From the NCBI RefSeq assembly GCF_000745975.1, contig NZ_JQKJ01000026.1, positions 1 to 50,537 on the forward strand: a stretch of 50,537 nt of DNA. Direction: 5' to 3'. Each line of letters opens with the position of its first letter. Positions within the stretch are counted from its first letter, which is position 1. The notes below the pieces were generated by a model, which saw nothing but the letters and a program-made list of their open reading frames with translations, was not told the origin of the DNA and ran no database searches. The DNA is from Desulfobacter vibrioformis DSM 8776. Lineage in GTDB: Bacteria; Desulfobacterota; Desulfobacteria; Desulfobacterales; Desulfobacteraceae. Shown piece by piece: positions 33,210 to 42,024 of this stretch. Both the position numbers and the translations under genes were made by a program.

Positions 33210-36200
33210 TTAAAGGTCTTCAAAGGCGTTCATTTTTTCCTGCTCTTTTAACACATCTTTATAAATGCCGTCCCACCCCTTTTTCCTAAGGACCCTGGCA
33301 TGCTGCTGCTGGAGTAATGGTTTGAACATATAAGTCCAGATACCTGTCCATAATTTCCCGGTTCCCTTGGCCCTGGCCGACGGGTCCCACCACCCCAGAA
33401 CGGTCTGGCGGTGATACCAGAAAAGGTATTGGAGCTTGTCGGCACTCAGATGACGGGTTTTGACATTGGCCCACAGACCGTTATATTTTTTTAAATCCAG
33501 GGCATTGGTAACAAGCCCCTGATCCATCAGCTGCTCCCGCATGCCTGTTTTGGGATAGGGGGTCAGGATCTGGCAATAGGCGGCATCGGCATTGATCTCT
33601 TTTAAAAAACGGTAATTTTCAATGATGGCTGTCTCGTCATCACCGGGGAATCCGAAAATCAGGCCCCCGATGACCATAAGGCCGTGTTTCTGGCACAATG
33701 CCACGGCTTTTCTTGAATATTCCACAATATTGCCCTTACCTGCCACGGCAAGGTTTGTTTTTGAGACATTTTCAATCCCTAAAAATACGGATATAAAACC
33801 GGCCTGGACCATTTTCCGGATCATATCCTCATGGGTGGCCATGGTCAGGCTGTCAGCCTGGACCACCAGTTTCAGACGCCTGTATCTTTGCTGGATGATG
33901 GCATCACACAGCCGGATGACCCTATCTGTGTCCAGAACCAGGTTGTCATCCACAATAAAGGCCAGCCGGGTTTTTTTATTGTAGTAAATGTCATCAAGGT
34001 CGGCAATGACCCTGTCAATGGGATAGGTCCTGAAGGTGCGGCCGTACATGTGCTTCATGCTGCAAAAATTGCAGGAGCGGGTGCATCCCCTTGAGGTTTC
34101 CAGCACCTCGGCCTTCATGTTCATCACATGGTATCCCCAGGTCAGCCGCCGGTTGTCCCGGATGGGCGGTTTCAACGTGGAAAGATCCTGCAGTTCTCCC
34201 ATGGGATTGGTGATAAATCCGGTTCCGTCTCTGTACGTCAGGGAGGGGATGTCATGGAAGGCGTCACGGCCGTCCAGGGCTTCCACCAAGCGTTTAAACG
34301 TGGTCTCGCCTTCACCCTGGACAATGAAATCAATCAGTTTGCCTTCCGGGGATTGTGTGATCTCCCGGGTCATCAGGGTGGCATGATATCCCCCGACCAC
34401 GATTTTGGCACTGGGCCGGACACGTTTGATCAGGCGGATAATCCGGCAACAGGTGTCCCATTGCCAGGACATGGCTGAAAGTCCGACGATATCCGGCCCA
34501 AGCTTTATGATCTGTTTCGTCAAATAGGCGCTGATGGACCGGCGTTTCCGGATCAGGTCAATGATTCTGACCTCATGCCGTTCATGAATATTGCCGCCGA
34601 TGCTGGCAATGCCAAGGCTGGGGAAATGCACAGCATCCTGGTGAATCACCAGGGGCGCCACATCCGGCATGGACAGCAGAAGTACCTTCATGGCAGACTC
34701 TCCTTGGAAAAAGGGATAATGGTGATTGAAAAGGGTGTCATGGCAAACGCGGTTATCTGCGTCCTCCGGGGCCAGTTCTTCGGGTAAAAATGCCATTCCC
34801 CAGGTGCCCGGCCCCATGTGAACACCTGATGTCAGGGACAACGGGACAAGGCAAACACGTGCCCGGGGGCAGGCCTGGCGTATTTTCGGCATGACCGAGG
34901 CCTCTACCCATGCCCTGTTGTCGGAATATTCCAGAAGTATCCTGGGTGACGCGGTTTTTCCAAACTCGCGTTCAAGCCGGTTTACGGCATATTGGATCTG
35001 GCTTTCACTGTTTCTGGCAGTGGCGACTTTTTGGGCGCCGTCTGCCCTGGGGCTGATGATGGGCCGGATGCTGAGAAGATCACCCGCCACACGGCCTGTC
35101 CTGGACAGCCTGCCCCCCATGGCCAGGTATTTAAGCTGGTTGAGGAAAAGCAGTTCGTCGCAAGCCCCAATGATTTTTAATGCATGGGCCGTCAGTTCTG
35201 CCAGATCCGTCAGGGTTCCGGATGCCAGGGCAACGGCTTCAGCAATGAGCCCGAGCCTGCCGGATGCCGCACCGGTATCCACAACCTGCATCCGTTCCGA
35301 AAGCCCGTTGGCCCCAACCCACTGGACGGCAACGTCATAATTGCCTGTATACACGGAGCCCACGCACAAATAAAGGACCGAGCGGTATTGCCCCAGCACC
35401 TTCCTGAAGGTCTCCTGGCGCTGGAATATCGAGGCCTGGGCCGTCATGACCCGTTTGCCCCGGGTCATGTCCGCATAGATCCGGGCCGGGTCTGCCAGGG
35501 TTTCAGGAAACCCGCCGTCACCGGTCACGATAAAACTGTCCATGAGCGTGATGCCAAGCGCTGCGGCCCGGTCAAGGGTGATGGAACCTGCCGCATCCGT
35601 GATGATGCCCACCGTGTTCTGGTTTGTCCGGTCCGGCGCCTTTTCTGGCCGGGTTGTGATGGGTTCGTCATCCCATGCCACAATAGATCCTATTTCAGAC
35701 ACCCGCTGCCTGAGCGCGTCCCTGTCCCTGGTGTGTACATGGATCTTAAGTGACTGGCCGGTTTGTGCCATAACCACGCTGTCGCCAAGGGTTCTGATCA
35801 GCGCATCCGGAGCGCTGACGCCTTGATCCGCCCGGATCTGTAAATCCACACAAAAGGCCGGTTCTGCCGATTCTTTATACCCGGCCGACACACAGAGCAG
35901 GTCCTTGAAACTTTCCATAACCGGAATGCATTGAGCCTGCCTGTTCTCAAGGGCTTTGAAGAATCCTTCAAGAAACAGAAACATCCCCAGTGCCCCGGCA
36001 TCCACGACGCCCGCTTTCTGCAGAACCGGCAGCCGGGTGATGCTCTGGGCCACACTCTGTCTGAGCACTTCGGTCAGTGCGTTGGTATCAAAGAACGTTT
36101 CTTGCCGTTGGCCTTTACCTGCCCTGTCATCAAAAAACCGGGCCTGGCTCTCAAACAGGTCCAGCATGGTACCGGGCCTGGGATCGGCCACGGCTTTCAT

Positions 36201-36575
36201 GGCCATGTTTAAGCCATGTCCCGTGGCATCGGGCAAAGATGCAGGCAACGGACAAGACAGAAAGCCTGAAAAAAAGGCTGCCGCAATATTGCCTGAATTG
36301 CCTACGGCTGACATTGACAGCTTATTAATTAATTGATTAAAGGCGTGTTGGTCAAAATCACCCCCTGAAGATATGTTGCCGGGGCCATTGACCGATTCAA
36401 CCTGCTTAAACGGCGCCAGGCTGATCTTCAGGTTTTTGCCGGTATCTGAATCATGGACCGGAAAGACATTCACCTGATCCAGCAGATCGGCCCAGGCCAC
36501 AATCCGTTCGTAGCCAATGGCAAGGGCTTTTGTAATTTTTTGTGTGTCAGTACATTCAAAAGGGCCTTTTGGCAT
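33210..36575 (-). CDS. DhaL kinase / DegV fatty-acid-binding / B12-binding radical SAM triple fusion
   Basis: The 1121-residue product joins three activities. Residues 1-310 are a DhaL/FakA-type kinase domain with VNVFPVHDSDTGKNL, Asp42 and Asp44 being the Mg-ATP ligands. Residues about 321-605 are a DegV/FakB-type fatty-acid-binding domain (GIITDAAGSITLD, VDTGAASGRLG, LKYLAMGGRLSRTGRVAG). From Met629 (MKVLLLSMPD) to the end it is a B12-binding Rossmann domain plus radical SAM domain with Cys831-x3-Cys835-x2-Cys838 (SRGCTRSCNFC). In FakAB the DhaL kinase phosphorylates a fatty acid held by DegV to acyl-phosphate; B12 radical SAM proteins often methylate or cyclise unactivated carbons. An AAGGAG eight to nine bases before the Met629 codon (ATG at 34691) suggests an old gene boundary and possible second start. 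The fusion implies radical modification of a fatty acyl chain coupled to its activation. Confidence 0.87.
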   Translation of the reverse strand: MPKGPFECTDTQKITKALAIGYERIVAWADLLDQVNVFPVHDSDTGKNLKISLAPFKQVESVNGPGNISSGGDFDQHAFNQLINKLSMSAVGNSGNIAAAFFSGFLSCPLPASLPDATGHGLNMAMKAVADPRPGTMLDLFESQARFFDDRAGKGQRQETFFDTNALTEVLRQSVAQSITRLPVLQKAGVVDAGALGMFLFLEGFFKALENRQAQCIPVMESFKDLLCVSAGYKESAEPAFCVDLQIRADQGVSAPDALIRTLGDSVVMAQTGQSLKIHVHTRDRDALRQRVSEIGSIVAWDDEPITTRPEKAPDRTNQNTVGIITDAAGSITLDRAAALGITLMDSFIVTGDGGFPETLADPARIYADMTRGKRVMTAQASIFQRQETFRKVLGQYRSVLYLCVGSVYTGNYDVAVQWVGANGLSERMQVVDTGAASGRLGLIAEAVALASGTLTDLAELTAHALKIIGACDELLFLNQLKYLAMGGRLSRTGRVAGDLLSIRPIISPRADGAQKVATARNSESQIQYAVNRLEREFGKTASPRILLEYSDNRAWVEASVMPKIRQACPRARVCLVPLSLTSGVHMGPGTWGMAFLPEELAPEDADNRVCHDTLFNHHYPFFQGESAMKVLLLSMPDVAPLVIHQDAVHFPSLGIASIGGNIHERHEVRIIDLIRKRRSISAYLTKQIIKLGPDIVGLSAMSWQWDTCCRIIRLIKRVRPSAKIVVGGYHATLMTREITQSPEGKLIDFIVQGEGETTFKRLVEALDGRDAFHDIPSLTYRDGTGFITNPMGELQDLSTLKPPIRDNRRLTWGYHVMNMKAEVLETSRGCTRSCNFCSMKHMYGRTFRTYPIDRVIADLDDIYYNKKTRLAFIVDDNLVLDTDRVIRLCDAIIQQRYRRLKLVVQADSLTMATHEDMIRKMVQAGFISVFLGIENVSKTNLAVAGKGNIVEYSRKAVALCQKHGLMVIGGLIFGFPGDDETAIIENYRFLKEINADAAYCQILTPYPKTGMREQLMDQGLVTNALDLKKYNGLWANVKTRHLSADKLQYLFWYHRQTVLGWWDPSARAKGTGKLWTGIWTYMFKPLLQQQHARVLRKKGWDGIYKDVLKEQEKMNAFEDL

Positions 36576-36579
36576 GGCG

Positions 36580-37017
36580 TCACACCAGAAGCGATGAAAT
36601 TATATCCCCGGGGAGTCTGTACTGAAGCGTCATTTCAGGAACACGCACAGCCAGTTGTTCGCTTTTTCCCCGGGCGCAGACCTGGCCCGTATCTTTAAGC
36701 CGGATTTCAAAATCCATGGCAATCTTGTATTCAGCCGCAGTCACAACCGCTTTGCAGATGAATTCGTCATGAAATTTTAAGGGCGCAATATGCTTGATGG
36801 ATGAACGGCTCACCGGAAAGCTGATCTGTTTTGACATGGAGTATTCATACAGGTCAATGCCCGCGGCTTTAAACAGATCAAACCTTGCGATATCAAAGTA
36901 TTTATAATAATTGCCGTGCCACATCACATGCATGGGGTCCAGGTCGTGGAACGGGACTTTGTGGATCGTTTCGATCTGCCTGTAGACCGGCTTTTTATTT
37001 TCGTTTTTTTTTACCAT
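36580..37017 (-). CDS. 4HBT-type hotdog thioesterase
   Basis: The 145-residue product has the YbgC/4HBT motif VPFHDLDPMHVMWHGNYYKYFD, whose Asp27 is the usual catalytic or water-positioning acid, then IKHIAPLKFHDEF of the second strand pair. It would release acyl chains from an ACP. Aryl-polyene loci carry a comparable thioesterase. It overlaps the upstream radical SAM gene by seven bases and ends four bases before the kinase fusion gene, so the released free acid could be handed to FakAB-type activation next door. Confidence 0.88.
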   Translation of the reverse strand: MVKKNENKKPVYRQIETIHKVPFHDLDPMHVMWHGNYYKYFDIARFDLFKAAGIDLYEYSMSKQISFPVSRSSIKHIAPLKFHDEFICKAVVTAAEYKIAMDFEIRLKDTGQVCARGKSEQLAVRVPEMTLQYRLPGDIISSLLV

Positions 37018-38009
37018 GGAATGAACTGATACAGTTTGGCGAACATTTCATAAACCGTTATCCAGTTCTGCAGATCCCGGGTGCTGTTCATGTGGGCCCG
37101 TTTGTTGACCATGACCCAGCTCATGTGGGCTGCGCCGTCCTTGCAGGTTTTGCAGTCCCGGGTTTCAGAGGTGCAGCAGCGGTGCATGGTTTTAAGGTCC
37201 GAAGCCCAGCGGATGAAGTTGGTCAGCCGTTTGGGGTTATTTTTCCGGCTGTCCAGGGGCTGGGTTACCGAGGGGCATTCCGGCCACCCGAAAGGCCTGC
37301 CCAGCATGGTGCCTGTGGTAATAATTTTGTGGTAGTATTTTGAGGAGACCACTGTATCCGGATAGCGGTCCAGCAATTCGTCCATCTCCCGGCACACGGC
37401 GGCAAGTTCAGGTTCTGTCCAGCTGAATCCGTCCACGCCTTCGTCATTGGACAGAAGCTGCATATGCACTTTGAGTCCGACATTGCGGATTTTCCGGATA
37501 ATGGGCTCGATATTTCCCACCAGCCTGGGGGTAATGGTCAGAAGATAGTAAACATGGGGATCGCCTTCATAGTGGCGGCTGGATATGGCAAAGGTATCCT
37601 TTCCCCTTAATGTTTTTTCGTCGTCGCTGCTGCCCCACAGCGAAATGCCCACCATCATATCCGGGAAACGGTCCCTGGGCACTTTGATCAGCCCGTTTGT
37701 GGCAACAAAGGCGGGCATGCGTTTATAAAACGCCTCAACCCGGTCCAGGCAGAGGGTGGGTTCCCCGCCGATGAGAATGGCGAGGTTGACGCCCCGCTCC
37801 TTTTCCCGGTCAATAAAGGCTTCCCATTCTGAAACATCCATCTGTTCTCTGGCTGCCTCGTGTTCGCCGGATGAAAAAAAGAAACAGCCCTTGCACCGCA
37901 GATTGCAGCGGTTGGTTACATCATAGATGGAACTTCTTATGTTAAGCTTGGAAATCGCTTTATATCGTGCATACCACTGCTGGTCCAGCAGTGAACTAAC
38001 TGTTTTCAT
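37011..38009 (-). CDS. Radical SAM protein (lipid-locus paralogue 2)
   Basis: The 332-residue product has Cys35-x3-Cys39-x2-Cys42 (VTNRCNLRCKGC), GGEPT as the SAM-contact loop, and a late cluster HRCCTSETRDCKTCKDGAAH (about residues 275-294). It is a paralogue of the protein at 29220-30266 by motif order and length. It is first in line after the ketosynthase gene, 179 bases away, and overlaps the thioesterase. Two related but non-identical enzymes suggest two similar radical steps, or a heterodimer. Confidence 0.88.
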   Translation of the reverse strand: MKTVSSLLDQQWYARYKAISKLNIRSSIYDVTNRCNLRCKGCFFFSSGEHEAAREQMDVSEWEAFIDREKERGVNLAILIGGEPTLCLDRVEAFYKRMPAFVATNGLIKVPRDRFPDMMVGISLWGSSDDEKTLRGKDTFAISSRHYEGDPHVYYLLTITPRLVGNIEPIIRKIRNVGLKVHMQLLSNDEGVDGFSWTEPELAAVCREMDELLDRYPDTVVSSKYYHKIITTGTMLGRPFGWPECPSVTQPLDSRKNNPKRLTNFIRWASDLKTMHRCCTSETRDCKTCKDGAAHMSWVMVNKRAHMNSTRDLQNWITVYEMFAKLYQFIPW

Positions 38010-38094
38010 AGACAGTTTCCTTGACTTGCCTGTATTAATTCTTCAAAGGTTAGGTAATATAATAAAATGACGCACCGTAAACAAGACTAAAATA

Positions 38095-38130
38095 GTGTCT
38101 GGACCCAAATTCGTGTTTGGACGCAAATTT
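38095..38130. repeat. Two tandem 18-bp repeats in the radical SAM/ketosynthase gap
   Basis: GTGTCTGGACCCAAATTC (38095-38112) is followed directly by GTGTTTGGACGCAAATTT, three mismatches in 18. An ACGCAAA near 38121 and TTTGCGT near 38156 also form an inverted pair. No gene is seen in this 179-bp gap. It may hold an operator or promoter for the downstream part of the operon; nothing stronger can be said. Confidence 0.4.
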
Positions 38131-38188
38131 TTCTGCACCGCGGCAGATGGGTGACTTTGCGTTCAAACGCTAGAATCAAAACGCGCGT

Positions 38189-40372
38189 TCATCCGGGCAT
38201 CACCTCAACGGCTGTGAGATACCGGCCAAGGCCTAAAAGAAGAATGCCGCGGTCTTGAAGGTCTATGTATTGTCCCGGGGCATGGGGGTCAGGCAGCCTG
38301 TTGTTTTCTATCGCATCCACGGCAAGCACGGCGGCAACAGCCGGGGCCGTGGCAAACTGCCCGGTCAGACAGCGGTAATCCAGGATGGGTATGGACGATG
38401 AAAACGCGTGGGGCAACGCATCAGCCAGGGCCTTTCCCCGGACGGCACAGGCCCGGGGAATACCGGCCATGACAGCACCATACCTGTCATTGACCTCCGG
38501 CAGTTCCCGGATAAGGCCTGCCAGGGCATCTTGGGGTGGCACATTATTGTCATTTTTCATAAAAAGACGGGGAGTCAGGGTGGTTTTGCCGGGCACCGCC
38601 CCCGGGACCAGCACTAGGGCACCGCCGCCGTCCGATGCCGTGTTCCCGGGGACCACGGACATGTCAAATCTGAAAGACAGATCCTTATGGTGTTCATCTG
38701 CGCCCATGACCATCATGGGGGCATGATCCTTTTGACTTAGCATCCCGGCTGTCCAAAGGGCCTGTTCAAAGGAGGCATCCCCGCCCGTGGTGGTGATGTT
38801 TGCGCCTTTGGCACCCAGTTCCATGGCCACATGGCCCAGGGCTGCGTTGTGGACTGATCCCACAAAATCAATGGGGCTGGAGGACATTTCATTGCCTGCA
38901 AAAAGCCGCGAAAGAAAATCCCAGGTTTCCGACAAAGATCCCCAGCCGGTTCCGCCGATAATGGATGCCGGCGATATGCCGGAAATATTTTTCCCGGCCA
39001 GGACTGCCAGGGCCAGCATCAGGCGGGAAAACCGTTTCATCCGCCGCACTTTTTTCAAGGAGAGCAGGTCTGTCAGGATTTTGTCCGGGATCATTCCGGC
39101 AAGGGACTGCCCCTTGTAAAATGCGTCCAGGCTTTCAGCCGTGGTGCCCGCACCGGTCACACAGGCGTAACCCAGAACCGACATGGGACCCATCTTCGGC
39201 TCTTGCCCCCCTTTTACATCCCGGGCCCAGGCCCCGGATGTCCGGTTTTGGGTTTCTGATATCACAATGGCCGCATTATTGCCCCCAAATCCAAATGTGT
39301 TTGACAATACCCTGTGAACTGGCTTTTGTATGGGACCGGGCACCGGGATAAAATTGAGTTCAGGATCCGGTGTACTGAACCCGGTATTGCCGGGAATGAT
39401 GCCTTTGGATACGGCCAGGGCGGAAATGACCGCTTCAATGGCCCCGGCAGCGGCCATGGGGTGGCCTGTGGCGCCTTTTATTGATGATGCCGCAGGTCTG
39501 TTCCGGTTAAAAAGCCGGTTCACGGCCATGGCTTCGGCCTTGTCATTGGCCTCGGTGCCGGTGCCGTGAAGGCTGATGTAATCGACCTGTTCGGGTGTGA
39601 TACCGGCGTCATCCAGGGCTTTTGCCATGGCATCAAACGCCCCGTTCCCTTCGGGGTGCGGGGATGAGGCGTGGAATGCATCACAGGACAGGCCGCCGCC
39701 GGACAGTTGTGCAACGGGATTTTCAGGTCTTTGGGATACAAGCAGCAGCAGGCCTGCACCCTCGGCAACACTCATGCCGGAACGATTTTGGTCAAAGGGG
39801 CGGGCCCCGGCAGGGTCAACCACCTGCAGGGATTGAAACCCGAAACAGGTCATCCGGCACAGCGCATCTGCCCCCCCGGCCAGGACGGTTTGTGCCTGGC
39901 CCGAACGGATCATCTCCAAAGCGATTGTCAGGGCCGTGTTTCCCGAAGCGCAGGCCGTGGCCACGGTGATAGCCGGGCCGGTGCAGCCAACCAGTTCGGC
40001 AATATCCTCTGCAACCGTTCCCAGACCGTGGTATTGAAAAAGCGCTGGATCGGTTTCCTTTGCTTTAAGCAGGGATTCGCAGGTCAGCATGCCCCCGGTG
40101 GTGACCCCGAGAACAACGGCATCCGGAACCAGGCTGCATTGGGCCATGATCTGTCCGGCAGCGATCCGGGCAAGCTCGTGTGTTCTGGGCAGCGTGTTTT
40201 TGATTGTCCCGCGGACCATGCCCACCTTGGGAAACTCCGGACGGTTGAGTTGAAAAAAATCCACGGAAACCAGGCCGGATTCGCAGCGTTTAAGGGCCTG
40301 GAAGGTGCTGTCCGTCCCTGTCCCCAATGCGGAGATAATTCCCATTGCAGCAATGTAAGCACCACATGTCAT
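38189..40372 (-). CDS. Ketosynthase / chain-length-factor fusion protein
   Basis: The 727-residue product contains two thiolase-fold halves. Residues 1-375 are a complete beta-ketoacyl-ACP synthase with Cys141 (TACASGN), His269 (LHGTGTEAND), Lys299 and His304 (KGATGH). Residues about 395-727 are a second, degenerate synthase of the chain-length-factor type: the active-site position reads TTTGGDASFEQAL with no Cys, as in ApeC-like/ketoacyl-synt_2 proteins. KS and CLF are normally two subunits that heterodimerise and set chain length; here they are one chain. AGGAG lies eight bases before the ATG. It condenses malonyl-ACP with the growing chain and is the first gene of the minus-strand arm, divergent from the BtrH arm. 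Confidence 0.92.
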   Translation of the reverse strand: MTCGAYIAAMGIISALGTGTDSTFQALKRCESGLVSVDFFQLNRPEFPKVGMVRGTIKNTLPRTHELARIAAGQIMAQCSLVPDAVVLGVTTGGMLTCESLLKAKETDPALFQYHGLGTVAEDIAELVGCTGPAITVATACASGNTALTIALEMIRSGQAQTVLAGGADALCRMTCFGFQSLQVVDPAGARPFDQNRSGMSVAEGAGLLLLVSQRPENPVAQLSGGGLSCDAFHASSPHPEGNGAFDAMAKALDDAGITPEQVDYISLHGTGTEANDKAEAMAVNRLFNRNRPAASSIKGATGHPMAAAGAIEAVISALAVSKGIIPGNTGFSTPDPELNFIPVPGPIQKPVHRVLSNTFGFGGNNAAIVISETQNRTSGAWARDVKGGQEPKMGPMSVLGYACVTGAGTTAESLDAFYKGQSLAGMIPDKILTDLLSLKKVRRMKRFSRLMLALAVLAGKNISGISPASIIGGTGWGSLSETWDFLSRLFAGNEMSSSPIDFVGSVHNAALGHVAMELGAKGANITTTGGDASFEQALWTAGMLSQKDHAPMMVMGADEHHKDLSFRFDMSVVPGNTASDGGGALVLVPGAVPGKTTLTPRLFMKNDNNVPPQDALAGLIRELPEVNDRYGAVMAGIPRACAVRGKALADALPHAFSSSIPILDYRCLTGQFATAPAVAAVLAVDAIENNRLPDPHAPGQYIDLQDRGILLLGLGRYLTAVEVMPG

Positions 40373-40577
40373 AATTTAAGCTCCTATCGTCAGGCTGGTG
40401 ACCGGCAAACAAGACCCTGTTGGAAAATTTTCCCATTCGAAATATCATTTAAGGCAGGCCAATGGAAGCACATTGTAAAATTAGGCTTGTTTTTAACGAT
40501 AAATTCAGTGTAAGTCCTATGCAAACTTTGAACACACTATTTTTTAACCCCTTTTTTAACACAAGTTTTTATCTGTG
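40373..40577. promoter_or_regulatory. Divergent promoter region of the lipid locus
   Basis: This 205-bp AT-rich gap separates the two divergent arms and must hold at least two promoters. Short direct repeats TTTTTTAACCCC / TTTTTTAACAC occur at about 40539-40563, just before the plus-strand start, and could bind a regulator. Exact -35/-10 elements were not assigned. Confidence 0.4.
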
Positions 40578-41000
40578 ATGGAAATTAAAGACGTCCCCCA
40601 AGACCCTGGTATTTTAGACGATTATGGCCGTGAAATATGCTATGCCGTAGACCAGAACGGCAATTACAATCTGGTGCAGAGTATTGGCTGGTATCCCAAA
40701 AATATAGCAAACAGACAGGCATGGCAGGCCATTGAAAAAAAAATAAATAAGGCCCGTGAAGATATCCTTGGCGGAAAGCTCAGTCCCATTGGGTTTTATA
40801 TGGCGTGCAACCAGATGGATATCAGGCTTCTTGCCCAGTATATGGGATTGTATTGCTGGCAGGTCAGACGGCATCTCAAGCCTGCGGTATTCAAAAGAAT
40901 CAAAAAAAATGTACTGGACAAGTACGCGGCATTATTCAATGTATCCGTGGATGAATTAACATCGCTGCCGGACAAACTGACCAGGGATTGCCATATATAA
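40578..41000 (+). CDS. Hypothetical helix-turn-helix-like protein of the lipid locus
   Basis: I use the ATG at 40578 (MEIKDVPQDPG); a GTG three bases earlier is the alternative. The 140-residue product ends with a helical bundle (GFYMACNQMDIRLLAQYMGL, QVRRHLKPAVFKRI, ALFNVSVDELTSLP) that resembles an XRE HTH, where the last piece is the usual HTH end. The N-terminal 60 residues, with GREICYAVDQNGNY, are not recognised. It is first in the plus-strand arm, 11 bases before the BtrH-like gene. A regulator of the divergent arms is the simplest idea, but a structural or adaptor role is possible. Confidence 0.68.
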   Translation: MEIKDVPQDPGILDDYGREICYAVDQNGNYNLVQSIGWYPKNIANRQAWQAIEKKINKAREDILGGKLSPIGFYMACNQMDIRLLAQYMGLYCWQVRRHLKPAVFKRIKKNVLDKYAALFNVSVDELTSLPDKLTRDCHI

Positions 41001-41010
41001 ATATAAAAAA

Positions 41011-42024
41011 ATGATAATTGATTTTAAACATACCCAGTCTGCCCATTGCGAATGCGGGGTCACAGCAAACCTGATCAATCATGCCGTAAAAGAAAGTGAC
41101 CCGCAGCTTTCAGAAGCCCTGGCATTTGGCATCGGCCAGGGCATCTTTTTCGGATACCTGCCGTTTATCAAGGTCAATGAACTGCCGCTGACAACCTTTC
41201 GGTGCCCGGTGGGCAAAATATTCAAAAGCGTGACCCGGTCTTTGGGTATTGACGTCAAATGGCAGAAGTTTTCAAGCGTCCCCAAAGCCATGGATGCCCT
41301 GGACATGGAACTTGACAAGGGGCATCCCGTGGGATGCCGGACCGGCGGGTACTGGCTCCCGTATTTTCCCCCGGCACTGAGATTTCATTTTAACATGCAC
41401 AATATCGTAGTGATCGGCAAACAGGGGGATAACTATATCATCAGTGATCCGGTTTTTCCGTCGGTGGTAGAGTGCCCGGCAAAGGACCTGGCCCTTGCCC
41501 GGTTTGCAAAGGGGGCACTTGCACCCAAGGGAAGCATGTACCGGATTACCCGGGTACCTGGAAAAATTGATCTTAAACCGGCCATATTGTCCGGGATCAA
41601 AGGTGCGGCAAAAAGCATGGTGAAAACGCCTGTGCCGTTTCTGGGCACCCGGGGGATCCGTTTCCTGGGAAAATGTGTTGAAAAGTGGCCTGAAAAATTC
41701 GGCCAGGAGAAAACCATACTCCTTTTGGGTCAGCTCATACGGATGCAGGAGGAGATCGGTACAGGCGGCGGCGGCTTTCGCTTCATGTATTCGGCCTTTC
41801 TCCAGCAGGCTGCCGGGATATTGGATGACCCGCGGCTCACCCCCATGGCCGAACAGATGACAGCTTCCGGAGATCTGTGGCGCAGATTTGCCGTCAAGGC
41901 CGCAAGGCATTGCAAAGGCAGGGCAACCCAGGACGACTCGGTACATGCCATGCGTCAGGTGCTTAATGCCTGCGCGGATATCGAAACCCGCACCTTTAAG
42001 GAACTTTTATCCATTGCCGGCTGA
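41011..42024 (+). CDS. BtrH-like N-acyltransferase (papain-like fold, DUF4872)
   Basis: The 337-residue product begins with the BtrH_N pattern TQSAHCECGVTANLINH, giving nucleophile Cys13, then MHNIVVIG (His130) and ISDPVF (Asp146), a papain-like triad. BtrH moves an acyl group from an ACP to an aminoglycoside amine. The C-terminal half is a helical DUF4872-like region with a GTGGGGFRFMY loop. Here it could transfer the acyl chain from the adjacent third ACP to an amine, giving an amide lipid. It lies between the HTH-like gene and the ABC transporter and overlaps the latter by about 11 bases. Confidence 0.82.
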   Translation: MIIDFKHTQSAHCECGVTANLINHAVKESDPQLSEALAFGIGQGIFFGYLPFIKVNELPLTTFRCPVGKIFKSVTRSLGIDVKWQKFSSVPKAMDALDMELDKGHPVGCRTGGYWLPYFPPALRFHFNMHNIVVIGKQGDNYIISDPVFPSVVECPAKDLALARFAKGALAPKGSMYRITRVPGKIDLKPAILSGIKGAAKSMVKTPVPFLGTRGIRFLGKCVEKWPEKFGQEKTILLLGQLIRMQEEIGTGGGGFRFMYSAFLQQAAGILDDPRLTPMAEQMTASGDLWRRFAVKAARHCKGRATQDDSVHAMRQVLNACADIETRTFKELLSIAG

